Shown here one piece after another: positions 36,656 through 48,179 of a stretch of DNA of 64,000 nt. The stretch is from Adineta vaga (Eukaryota > Rotifera): contig CP075495.1 of assembly GCA_021613535.1 (NCBI GenBank), forward strand, positions 1,550,001 through 1,614,000. The letters run 5' to 3'. Below the pieces are notes generated by a model. That model did no database searches, had not been told where the DNA came from, and saw nothing but the letters and a program-made list of their open reading frames with translations. A program made the position numbers and the translations under genes. Within the stretch, counting starts at the first letter, position 1. Every line of letters begins with the position of its first letter.

Positions 36656-38615
36656 TCACAAAAGTGGGTACATAGAATAAGGCGGCAAATGATGATTGAA
36701 TTCATGTGCAGAAAGATTGTTCGTTGAATCTGTATCGAGATTATTATTATCATAATCATCTAATTCATCAATTAATTCTTCATCTTCTGTTCGACTTCGA
36801 TCATTCGATGTTCGACTTGCAATATCATCATCTGTTAACATTTGAAGAAATTCATTCGTCGAAGAATTTGTATTTTCCATCGATGTTGAAGCTTTATCTT
36901 GTTTATTTTCTTGTTCTTGTATAATTCCACGACGAAGTTTTGCTCGAGCATTTTGAAACCAAACCTAAATCATAGGAAATATTTTTTGTAATGAATACAA
37001 TAGAAAAAAAGCAAAATTTCGATTTACTTGAAGTACACGTTTACTTAATTGTGTTTTTTGTGATAAAATTTTCAAACCTTTCGAGTCAGGATTATGATTT
37101 TGAGCAAAAAATGTTTTCATTATTCGTAATTGATGATGTTTAAATGATGTACGATTTCGTTTTGTTCGTTGTTGTTGAGTATTATTGGATAATTGATTAT
37201 GGAATAAATTTGTTGAATTCGAAAGATCATTTCCATTTAAAAATCCTTCGAAATTATTTGTTGAATTATTTTCTAATGTATTCAATTTTGTTCGTTGCTT
37301 ACGTTGAGTAATATGTCGAGATTTTTTCATTGTTACATTTGGTGTTGATGCTGATGGACTTTTAATTGGTGAGCAAAGTGAAAATGTTGTATTAGTTGTT
37401 TGTTCCAAATGTAAACGACAAAATAAGAAAGATCCATGTAAACCATAATCATCGCCTGGTTTTAAAACAACATTACATAAACAGCAAGTAAAACAATCGA
37501 TATGATAGATATATTTATCATCTGCACGCATTACTAATTCGTTGGGAGAGATGATTAGTTGACATTTTGAACATTGAGGTGATACAAATGTTGAATTTTG
37601 ATAAGACCTAGAAATATGTCGAAAGAAAAATTCATGATTTTCTACCTTAAAGCAAATCGATGGTAGTTGGTCAACCCCCTGCTAAGTTTATTTTTCTCGA
37701 TGATAATCTTTCCAAGTGATTTACTTATTTTGCTGCTTGAGGCACTAGTTCGATTTCAAACTACCCCCGACTGTGTGTGTTGAACATTGAGAATCGTTTT
37801 TTTTTCTTTTGCAACGAGTAAATATGATATGTGTTCAATAGGGTACTAGACGCGGATGATTGACAAAAACACGCAAGTGTTCACAGATAATGATGCTGAA
37901 GAAGCAAGAAGCTCTGTCAGATCAATCGACGAAATGAAGCCTTTCCGATCAATTGATGATAAGACAAAACAGGTGTGATAGAAAAGAGAAAGACCAAGAA
38001 CGAAGAATCGATAAGTCATTTCGATGAGAATACTCGACACATTTTAATTTATGACACACGACATTTAAATGACAACTATCGTGTTCTATCGATATGTCGT
38101 TTTTCTTCATAATTAATTATAATTGTCTACGCATGACTAAACATTTCTTCTCTTCTTCTTCTTTTTTTTCACACACCTATACACATATTTCCTCTCCAAG
38201 GTTGAATATCTCGTCTTACTTATTGTTATTAGCTGTTTGATAATCATGTCGACAAATAAAATGTGATTGTTGTTCATAATTATTTCGAATAAAATATCCT
38301 CCACCAACTGTTATCAATGGTCGATGACAAAGATAACAAGTTAAACAATTTTCATGAAAGATTCCATGTTTATGTACACGTAAATAACTTTCATCTTTTA
38401 TTATTAAACCACATGAGACACAATTGTTTTCACCAAGAACCAATGTATTATTTCCAACAATATCATAATCAACTAATGAAGTTGGAGTTAACTAAAAGAA
38501 TAAGAATAAAATTTAGATTTTCTTTTTTTTTTTCAAAAATTTTATCGCAAAATTCTACCTCAGGAGGTTCAGTTAATTGTGTTGGAGGAGTTGGTGCTAG
38601 TAAACGTTCAATCAT
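36656..38615 (-). CDS. LIM-homeodomain transcription factor, apterous/Lhx2/Lhx9 group (gene B)
   Basis: Four exons, 38615-38559, 38491-38220, 37607-37028 and 36964-36656, encode 405 aa. It starts MIERLLAPTPPTQLTEPPE. LIM1 is CVSCGLIIKDESYLRV...FICRHDY and LIM2 is CSKCQLIISPNELVM...FLFCRLH. The homeodomain is KRNRTSFKHHQLRIMKTFFA, then QNHNPDSKGLKILSQKTQLS and KRVLQVWFQNARAKLRR. It has the same class signature as gene A. Its homeodomain is split by an intron exactly between VLQ and VWFQ, whereas gene A is split earlier at NHNP/DAK. The C-terminus is acidic with a DELDDYDNNN region. The 611-bp intron 2 is long for this genome. It is probably a developmental regulator with a role overlapping gene A (inference). 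Confidence 0.94.
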
Positions 38616-40628
38616 CACGTTCTGTTTAATGCGACGTGTGGAGATAGATGCACATCAAGCGTTTTCTTTTCTTTTTTTTCTCAATGGTGGCTAGTGGTGC
38701 GAAGACGAAAGAGAAAGAGAGAAGAAGAGAAAAAAACCGAGACGATCGTTTGTTTTAATGTATATGTAGGACGATGACGACCAACGAGAAATAAGAGAAT
38801 GTATGTAAAGAAAAGAAAATATTCGTCGACGAACCGGAGAAAAGAACGCAGTAAACGAGAAAGAGAGAAAGAAAACTGCTCGATTTTGATCTGGTGACGC
38901 TTGTTGAATAAGGTCAAGCTGAGATTTGATTACATCAATATTGAAACATGCACACACACACGTTTGTTCGGCTACTACTATTATACATATATATATGGAT
39001 GTGTGTACTCACTACCGATAAGCCTAGTACGATCGACCAATGTATACGCAAGGCGTCTGGTCAAAGAGAAAAATCGAGTGAGGAACACACATACACATCT
39101 CTGAATTGTTGAATTTAGTTATTTAAAAATGCTCGATTAATTATTCTTAAAAAAGAATTTTTTTAAATGCTCATTAATAAAATAATATTTGATTTGTTCA
39201 TTTTCACATCAATAAAATATATGAAGATTGCTGTTTCGTTATCACCAGAAACATCATATAATGTATATATATATATATATATTGATAGAGTGATGAAGAT
39301 CTCATTATGAAGAATTAGTTACTTTTTTTTTCTCTATTCGTGCCGATTGATAATAATTAATTAGATTTTGACCTTGTATTTGTCTTATCAATGAAATATT
39401 CATTTTTTTCTTCTTCTTCTTGTTCTCAAAATTAGACATTGTAGTCGAGTTATTTCTCTTCTTCTGGATTCTTTTTCTTTCTTTTTTTTGCCACTGTTTG
39501 TGTTGTTCGTTTAACGAAGCCAATTATTTCTCATCGACTAACATAAAAAGAAGTTTTTCTTCTCTGTTGGTTGTACTACTTGAAACAGAATATCTGGTGT
39601 GTGTTGTGTATGCACATGCATGAGTCGTAAATTATTTCACACACACACACACACACATGCATTGAAGAGAGAACGACTTGTGTTGATCTACTCATCAGTA
39701 AAAGAAGATGATGTTAGAAGGCACGAGTGCGGTATCCCGAAGGCTAAATACAAACAGTTGACTTTTTCTTTGAGACATCCTAAAGGAAATATTATTGTTG
39801 ATCTTTCTTCAACGAAACATCAATTAGTATGTGCGAACAAAAAGAATAAAAAATGAAATCCCGCGTTCGAAAGAAGATGATCTTCAAGTGTTTTATATGC
39901 TTGTCGACATACATAGAATGAAAGACATAAGTGATGAATTGAAAGCAATGCGTAAATCATTGATACATTTACACACTTAACAATACATTTATATATATAT
40001 ATAGAAATGATGAGATGCCCCGCGAGAATAATCAAAAAAGAATGAGATAGATGGCGTACGATCTCAAATAAATATGAAGTTTGAATTAATTGAAAAATGA
40101 TGTATCATTTCATCTTTTAACCATTCTCTCTTTGTCAATCGGCATGAGTTCGTTAGGATGTCTCCTGTTGTTTTGCATGGTGAGAATATTGTTTGATCAT
40201 TGAGAAGAGAATAAAGAGTGCGGTATCACTGTCATCATCATCATCATCATCATCATCTTGTTGACTTGATTCTCCTCTTCTTCTTCTTTTGCTTAGTTTT
40301 AAATAAAATAAAAAAGGATGAAACAGTTAATTCGATCTCACTTGTGTCTCGTCTCATGACTCTTCAAGTAGCAAATGATCTCATGTCGGGACGACTAGAT
40401 GCAATCATGCACAACAAGTCTTTTCATTCGTTTAATCAATTTTTTTTCGGTTAATTGTTTTCATTTATGTTCACCGTTTCTAACAGTTCACAAATCAATT
40501 TTTCTTATATAATCGTATTGTTACTTTATATTTCAATAACTATTTCTCGTATAAACTAATCATACTATTCTTTAACCATGTTTTATTTACGACTAAAAAC
40601 GAACAACGATCGATATGAACTATAATTT
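38616..40628. other. Intergenic region with several microsatellites
   Basis: About 2 kb separates LIM gene B from the ART-like gene. It holds a short (CA)n at about 38950-38961, a (TA)n at about 39259-39280, a (CA)n at about 39637-39656 and an ATC/CAT trinucleotide run at about 40224-40257. Only low-complexity open frames occur, and none looks like a gene. Confidence 0.6.
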
Positions 40629-42033
40629 TCAACGAAGAACATTTGTCTGTTGAAAATAATCTTGTTTAATATTATCATGTGTGAAGACTTTTTTTAATCG
40701 AACACATAATCCATCAAAAATAACAGTACCACGTTTATCAGTTTTCCATTCAATTTGATCATCGGGTATAAGATCACAAAAATCAGATTCATTACTTTGA
40801 GAATTATTCAATGTTTGACCTTGAATTACAAATGAATCTGGCATTTGACGACAACGAAGAACAAGTTTAGCTGTATAAACACATTTATCTATTTGAGATG
40901 TGAATTCCATTGGAGTTGCATAATGATTTTGAGCAGCATAACGAATAGTTGGTGAAGTAAAAAATGCTTTTTGACTAACGATGAAAATACAAAAACAATG
41001 AGAAAAAGATTATTTGTATATTTACGAATTTACTTAGGAATATGTCCTAGTCGAATATTTAATTGAGAACCATCGAAAAGTGTATCGCCTGGTAAACAAA
41101 TTTGTCGATGTTTTATCATTGATAATGCAGCATTTGGTAATGTTCCATGATAAGATACTGCCCATTTATTCTACATAAAATAATTTTATTCAATAGAAGT
41201 TCTTTATAAAGAATGCAAGTCGTTTTTACCCAAATTTGATGTACTTTAGTTTGAACTTCATCGACTTTCAGTCCAAATTTCATCCAATTTCTTGGAATAA
41301 TGATTGGATATTTATTTCCAATATTTGCTTGGCACGCATTTGGCATAGTTAATGGATAACATGTCTTACAGAAACATCGATCATATTCAGATGCAAATAA
41401 TTCTGTTGGCCAATTGAGTCGATCGACCAATTCACTGCATAAAGCCTAAATAATGAAAATAAAATTATTAGTGATTTTGTTTTAGTTAAAATTAAATTAT
41501 TGACTCGATAAGAACATAATGATGGAGTCAATTTTATCGGTGACATGACTATAGTAGGTTGATATTGTTTATTCGATGGTGCAATAGAAGTAACTCTACC
41601 AATATCAGATTTTTTATTAAACATGGCCATATGTTCAACACGTTCAATAATTTGTTGCATGGCACGTGCATCTTGACGTGTATCTAGTAAATGAAAATCA
41701 TCAATATCCTTTTGAAGTTGTTTTTTTTGCATAAATAATGGTGAATTTTCATTTGATTCTTGTAATAATTGTTCGTTTTGTTTCAGTAATTTATTATGTA
41801 ATTCTTTGCACATTTCGTTAATAAATAATTCGAATACTGAATCAGTGGAATCATGATCAGGTATAATTAATTTAAGTTTATGTTTTGAAGTTAATTGAGC
41901 TGCAAATGTTCGACGAATCTTTGTCTAAATATTTATAAAAAAAAGGGAATAAAACTACAAAATCATTTGTTAACATTAGTTTATTTCATTTCAATAAAAC
42001 AAAAATAACAACAATTACCAATTTATTATCCAT
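40629..42033 (-). CDS. Coiled-coil protein with ART/PARP-like 'YHGT' domain
   Basis: Five exons encode 377 aa: 42033-42019, 41924-41505, 41445-41230, 41170-41034, 40974-40629. The first half is helical (LHNKLLKQNEQLLQESNENS, QKKQLQKDIDDF). A Cys cluster (CFCKTCYP) is followed by YPIIIPRNWMKFGLKV, then WAVSYHGTLPNAALSMIKHR, then IPNQKAFFTSPTIRYAAQNH. A His-Gly-Thr followed about 40 residues later by SPTIRYA resembles the H...Y pair of the ADP-ribosyltransferase (PARP-like) fold. I recall similar 'YP.GW.RF.LKV...YHGT' domains in other invertebrates, but no named function. The third catalytic residue is not evident. NAD-dependent activity is speculation. Confidence 0.65.
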
Positions 42034-42177
42034 GTGATATGACAAGAAATAGATGGAGAAAATTCGAATGTTTGTTTTTCTTTGTTATATTGTTTTGAAA
42101 GTGCCTCTCTCGATTAAATAACGTATATAACTTAATACAAAGGAGAGGGAAAAGAACGAAAAAGAAGGAAAATATTG

Positions 42178-43133
42178 TCAACTTTTTCCACCACAACAGC
42201 CTTTACTACTACTTGGTTTTATATCTTGATCATCTGGAACAACAATGTCATCTTTTGAAGCATTGGATGATTGTATTACGTCAATATGCTTCATTATCTT
42301 TAGAAAAAAAGGAAACAATGTATATAGATTAAATAAATTAAATTATTACTTCATCGATAAGAAATCGTATTGCATTGTCAATATTGATGTTATCCTTTGC
42401 CGATGTTTCAAACCATTTGGCAAATCCTTTTTCTTCACAGTATTCGTTCATTTGTTGAGCATTATCAGCCAAATCATCTTTAACCAAGTCACACTAAGTA
42501 ATACAGTATATACTTCTACAACTTGTAGAAAGATTTCCTAGTTAAAACTATACTTTATTAGCAAGCAATACACAAGGTATACGATCTCCATTTGGTAACT
42601 GAACTTTATTATCAAGATCGGTCTTCCATTTAGCAGCAGCATCAAAGGTTGATTCACGTGTTATATCAAATACAACTAAACAACCAACTGCATCTTTATA
42701 ATAAACTCGCGTCATATTGCCAAATCGTTCTTGTCCGGCTATATCCTATGATGAAAAATAATAGAACAGCAATATATAATATCGAATCTTACCCATAGTT
42801 GAAGACGAATAACGGTATCATCATCGTATCGAACTAATTTCAGTGCAAAATCGACACCAATCTATTGAATTTATTCATAGAAATTGAGAAAAAAACCTGA
42901 ATATGATTAGTTATGAATACTTACCGTAGAACGATAATGTTCAGAGAAAAAGTTGTGCATATATCGTTTTACAACAGCCGTTTTTCCTGTTGCTAATTCT
43001 CCGATCACAAGAACTTTGAATAGATGTTCTTGTTTGTCATGGATCTCTTCAGAAGAAGTGTCATTTTTCGAGGTCTAATAATAAATACGAAATTCAGTTC
43101 GTTTTTGAATGATTAATAAAGTGTACTGACCAT
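42178..43133 (-). CDS. Rab32: Rab32/Rab38-type small GTPase
   Basis: Six exons encode 225 aa: 43133-43131 (only the ATG), 43074-42925, 42861-42793, 42745-42554, 42493-42350, 42297-42178. GTPase motifs are GELATGKT (P-loop), STIGVDFALK (switch I), WDIAGQERFGNMTRVYYK (switch II), NKCD (G4) and ETSAKDN (G5). The sequence IAGQERFGNMTRVYYK and the block VLLANKCDLVKDD...GFAKWFETSAKDNIN are diagnostic of Rab32/38, with Ile-Ala-Gly rather than the usual Thr-Ala-Gly in switch II. The C-terminus is SKGCCGGKS; the two Cys are the probable geranylgeranylation site. Rab32/38 works on lysosome-related organelles and mitochondria-associated membranes. The start codon sits at the very end of the first coding exon. 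Confidence 0.95.
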
Positions 43134-44220
43134 GTTCTTTTTACTGAAATAAAATCTTTGAAGCAATGATATTGTAAAAAATATCAAAAAGAAAAAGGTG
43201 ACTGTTAGCTTCTTAGAAGATAAGATAAGAAGATATATTATGCAAGGTGAGCATTTATATTAAAACAAAATACTTTTTTTAGTTCTTATGATTATTTATT
43301 TTGATTAATAATAAACATCATATGTAATATTTCGTCTTTAAGAAAAAAGAGTCATCATAAGTATAGTATGTGAATCATAGTTTTTGAAAATAGCACGAGA
43401 TGATTTCATTTATATGCTTCGTGATATGACATCAGTGCAAAGTATACTTTTCGAAAATCTATTCCTTATGTTATTCATGTCATCGAAAGACATGAATTTT
43501 TATCATTATGGGTTATTTAGTCTACTTGCATTGTTTGTTTTCAAAGACATCTGTAATGTCCCTTCCTTTTTAATAAACATTTTATCGCAAGTGTGTATTA
43601 TTTGCAATGACAGAAGTATTTAGAATATTCGATGAATTAAATAATTAGTAATAATAAAAGTTTGATTTGTGCTAATCAAAAATGTGTCTTTTAGTTGATC
43701 TATCAAATAGATATGCTGATGCTTATTGTTACTACTAGTATTTTTATAAAACAACATGGAATTATATTTTTCTTTTGAAGCACTTTTTGTAACGATGCTT
43801 CTGAGTGATTTATTTATATCGGGTCACAGTCTATGTCCTTTTTGATTAATGCAGAAATGCACTTAGCGTTCAAAATAAAGTTTCGCGGAAATCCGGCTTT
43901 TATATTTGCTTATCATTTATAGTAAGAGTTCGTTTGTGTCTACTAATGCTTTTACTTTGTACATCATAAATGAAGTAAAAATAAAAGATTCCCTATATGA
44001 ACGAAAAATTTAATGGTTGCCATATTGGTTTTTGTAATTTCAAAGTAAATAATGATTAATTTAAATCTCATCTGATGATTTAATGCATGGTGTACAACAA
44101 TTTTCTTTCTATTAAAATATTACTTTACGACAGTTTTACTATTCTAATCGATCGTTTCGCAGCATTGTATGCTTATTGGATGTTTAGTATTACTCTCTCT
44201 GAATGTATAATCATTGATAA
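43134..44220. other. Divergent intergenic region between Rab32 and surface-protein gene
   Basis: About 1.1 kb of AT-rich sequence with the upstream regions of both genes. No exon or repeat is recognised. Confidence 0.5.
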
Positions 44221-46833
44221 ATGATTTCAATTGTATTCTCAGTCTTACTCTTAATTACACGTGTACAACCTAGTCATTATAAAGTAAAGTATATAAATAC
44301 ATCATAAACAAATCGATAGATCATCGTATGTATAGGGCGGTACTATAACTTGGAAACCGGTAGATCCGTACACAAATGCAAGTTTAGTTCAAGTCATTAT
44401 TTCCGAAAAACATTCATGGACGTTAAGTCGATTTACATGTGATCAAACATTGATTGATACTTTAGGTTATTATGACGATATTTATATTGGTGGAATCTTT
44501 CTATCATGTTTATCAAGTAGTGCATCTTGTTCATCAAGTCTTTTTCAAAATAGTACTGATCGAACATTTTGTACTGATTTTTCTCAAGCTGTCAATATTA
44601 GTACTGGTTCTTTGATTATCAAACAGACTTTGTCTCGTACAACTAATATCCTTATTGGATTTACTGGTCTTGCTTGGGCTGATGTTATTATACCTACAAG
44701 TGGTACACTGCAAGGATATTGGAGTGTGATGACTCGCATTGATCTTACGAAAACGTATCCTATTAATTCATCACCAGGTAACAATCTTATAAAGTATATT
44801 ACTATAAACATTTGTTATCTATTCATATTCAAGTCACTGGTTCATTACCAATCATTCGTGTGATTGAAAATCGTACAGCAATAATTCAAATTCCTGCTGC
44901 GGATTGGGATGTGACAAATACTCTTCGATGCCGTTGGGCTACTAGTCCTGGTGCTGCTGGTAATGAATGTGATGATATATGCAATAATTTAATTGATGCA
45001 AATTTATCATCAACGTTAGTTTAATATCTATTTTTTGTTGAGAAAATAGGAAAATATTTTTCAACTCTGACATATTGATTTATAGTGAATGTACTCTAAC
45101 ATGGTACGCGGTTCGTCGACCCATTGATATCACTCGATCGTTTTTGTCAAGTACTTATGTTGCAGCGATAATGGTTGAAGATTTTATAGATTCCACCAGC
45201 ACTGTTCCATTGAGTTCTGTACCACTACAAATGTAATAGCAATGACAAATTTATGTTTTATTTCCTAAAACATATCTCATTGCATCATGTTAGGCTCATC
45301 TTTACATATATTCCAACACCCGGTGCTTGTTATTCAACACCATTGATTACAGGTGATCGACCAAATCGAGCTTGTATCGGTACATTTCAAAGTTATAAAT
45401 ATGATGAGACAGATTTTACAATATTTCTTTCTAGGAGTTCCAATCAATGTTACTTATACTGAACGTATTGTTGCTACTGTTTATTGTGCAGGTGATTATA
45501 TAATAGAATTCATTACTACATCACCATTATATATGAAAAAAACAGCACCAGCTCGTGTAAGTGGTACTACAAATCAATGGTTTATTACATTAACATGGAC
45601 ACCGATCGATGATCAAAAAGGACCACAGGTAAATCAATTTCTTTCATGGAAAGAAATATATTTGCTTATGAAATTGTTCTTTACAGGTATTCTGTGCGGC
45701 ACCAATTGATCAAAATGAATTAACTGGACCACAGCATTGTATTAATTATGTTGTTGGTTATGCAGCACCTAATCTTATTCGTCCAAGTCTTGTTCAAGGT
45801 ATGATCTATAATCATTCGACATAGTCTAATATTCATTCATTTCATAGGAACAGCATCACCTGTCGGTACTGTTTTTTCTAATCATTCTATATTCAGTATT
45901 TCTGGTAAACTAATATAACGACATCGTCTCTTTCTAAAAGATCTTTGTATTCTGAAAAATTTAGCTACTGGTGGCGTTTACCATCCAAATCGTAATGGAA
46001 CATATATTCAAATATTTAATCAAGCAAATCCTTCAACACCCGTTTGGCAAGTTGATTGTGGTCATTCATCCGATGTTATATATACTGGTCAAACAGTTTC
46101 CTTTATTGTTCGCAATCCTAATTGGATACATGGTGCACTTTATTATATTTTATTTGATAGTGGAGCAGCATCGGGTAATGTCTTTTGTGCTCCTGAATCA
46201 GATCCAATTTATGGTAAATGATTTTTTCAAAAAATTCATTCGAATTTTATTATTTAAAAAATCTTTAGATCCAACTTTTTGGACTTTTAATATTTGGAAT
46301 CCCGCTCGTTCAAGTACAACAACAACGACAACGACACCTTTTACAACAAACACTGTTATTACACGAGTAAGATTGTTTTCTTATCATCTTCTGAAATTAA
46401 GTATTAATTTTACTAGCCTATAAGCACGACAACTCCTTTGGCTAATTTAACAACTACTGGAATCATTGCCGTTACTAGTACGACTCAAACAACAACAACA
46501 ACAACTACAACAACTTCAACGACAGAAAGCACAACAAGTAATTCATAAAACTATCTTAGTTTAATTACACTTTCATTATCTCCCATAGCTACTACAACTC
46601 AATCAACCGCTTTAACAACAACTGAAATGAATGTTATATCATCCCAAGAACTCATAACAATATGTCATCTACCTATAACTATTGGAACAATCATAATCAT
46701 ATTAGCTATCGCTTCAATTCGTCTTATCAGTTTATACATTCTCTTTACAAAATTAAACAATATCTACAATCCTAATCATCGTTTGGCAAACGCACGTCGT
46801 CAACAATTTCAAAAAAAAATTACTCCTATTTAA
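44221..46833 (+). CDS. Large secreted/surface protein with GGTITWKP repeat-type ectodomain, Thr-rich stalk and TM helix
   Basis: Twelve exons encode about 664 aa: 44221-44283, 44336-44777, 44834-45014, 45086-45232, 45294-45379, 45435-45628, 45687-45798, 45848-45904, 45965-46213, 46269-46366, 46417-46537, 46589-46833. The signal peptide is MISIVFSVLLLITRVQPS. The ectodomain starts GGTITWKPVDPY and has an Asp/Asn-rich Cys domain (LRCRWATS...CDDICNNL) and VAAIMVEDFIDSTSTVPLSSVP. I recall this order in a family of invertebrate (notably bdelloid) extracellular proteins of unknown role. The second half has more Cys modules, then a Thr-rich mucin-like stalk, a helix (LPITIGTIIIILAIASIRLI) and a basic tail. 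It is probably glycosylated at the cell surface. The stop is only 87 bp from that of the convergent gene. Confidence 0.8.
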
Positions 46834-46895
46834 GATATCATATCTAAACAGCACATTTTCCTCACTAATTTATTTTCTTTTATTACAAAATTTTA

Positions 46896-46901
46896 ATAAA
46901 A
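46896..46901 (+). terminator. Polyadenylation signal near convergent gene ends
   Basis: AATAAA lies between the surface-protein stop (46833) and the stop of the - strand hydroxylase (46921), so the two transcripts probably overlap at their 3' ends. Confidence 0.5.
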
Positions 46902-46920
46902 AAACGCAATCATTCTGTGT

Positions 46921-47856
46921 TTAAACTTGTTTTTCATTGAACCAAAATTTCCACTGTAATAACACACTGTAATCCGGTTTTTCTATTTTATCAAATTCTT
47001 CTCGTGTTCGTAATCCTTGTTCTTTTTGACATTTAACACAGAAACATTTTTCTCGAGGATAAATGCTACCAAAAATTTGATCCCAAATTTTAAAATAAAA
47101 TCCAGTATGATATGGTTTATTCTTAATAGAAATTGCATGATGTAAATAATGTTGAAACGATGTATTAATTATTGGATGATGAGCATCGGGATAAGAAAAT
47201 TCATGGCCCCAATGAAGATAAATGCCATATCCATAGAAAAATGTTGCAAACTAAAAAGGTAAATATTTCATCGGATAAAATTTTCAAAAGGGATTTTCTC
47301 TCACTTGAAAGAATAATAAATCCATATTAATTGGCATAATTGCTGGTAGAACAACTAATGGTAATGCACGTACAAATTGATCCAAATATTCATCAGCAAT
47401 AACAGCGAATGGTGTAGGATTGAAGAATTGATGATGAGACTTATGTATATTCCAACAAGCATCAATCGTATGACCCATTCGATGATAAAAAAATTCAAAG
47501 AAATCTGTTGATAACCAGATAATAAAGAAACTAATTAACAAATATCCCCAACCGTATTCGCCAACACCACAATATCCGTACAATTTCTGTCGTCCCATTA
47601 AATGTAAAGCAAGAGCTGGACAAAATGTTGCAGAAAGAAGACCTTTTAACATGAGAATAATTTCTGTACGAACACCATTGGGTGAAGGATATTTTGGATT
47701 AGATTTTTGTAACCATTTGTCGAACGTTATTTTCACATATGAATGATAAAAGATCAATGTAGAAAATAAAATCAAGACACCAAGTGCGATAAAAGTTAAT
47801 ATCATCCATGTTAAGATAAAATTATTTCCAGACCAAACACTTATTTCGCACAACAT
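46921..47856 (-). CDS. Fatty-acid hydroxylase / sterol desaturase superfamily enzyme
   Basis: Two exons, 47856-47305 and 47250-46921, encode 293 aa. The membrane di-iron histidine boxes are present: HRMGH (HX3H), HKSHH (HX2HH) and HYLHH (HX2HH), set between hydrophobic helices (ILTWMILTFIALGVLILF, WGYLLISFFIIWL). A C-terminal HTGFYFKIWDQIFGSIY is typical of the family (W-D-xx-F-G-T). Members hydroxylate or desaturate sterols, ceramides or alkylglycerol lipids in the endoplasmic reticulum; the substrate is unknown. This gene is not a close copy of the single-exon hydroxylase at 60,887-61,921. A late CFCVKC motif is unusual. Confidence 0.88.
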
Positions 47857-48179
47857 TCTATCAGTAACTAAAAAACCTGACTACTCTGTTCTGTTTTTTG
47901 TTGTTATATATCTTTATTTTGTGAGTTGAATGATAAGGAACGCAAAAGGTTGATATTCTTCTATTAAAAATAGAGAATAAATGATAATAGAGGACAAAAT
48001 TCATGTCTGTGTCAAATCAGTATTTTAGAATCATTGTTTCAAGATGAAATACGATGAATCTATTCACAATAAATTCGATAAAAGAGAACAGAATGACGTA
48101 AATATGTATTACTCATCGAAAAAGATATGAAAATTGATAACAATAATAGATTCTTTATTATCTTTAACAAAACAAACAA
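47857..48179. other. Upstream region of the two-exon hydroxylase
   Basis: A short AT-rich spacer between two - strand genes. I see nothing specific in it. Confidence 0.5.

Noticed and set aside
39305-39523. Lys-rich - strand open frame
   Set aside because: Composition follows A-rich low-complexity DNA; no homology or splice context.
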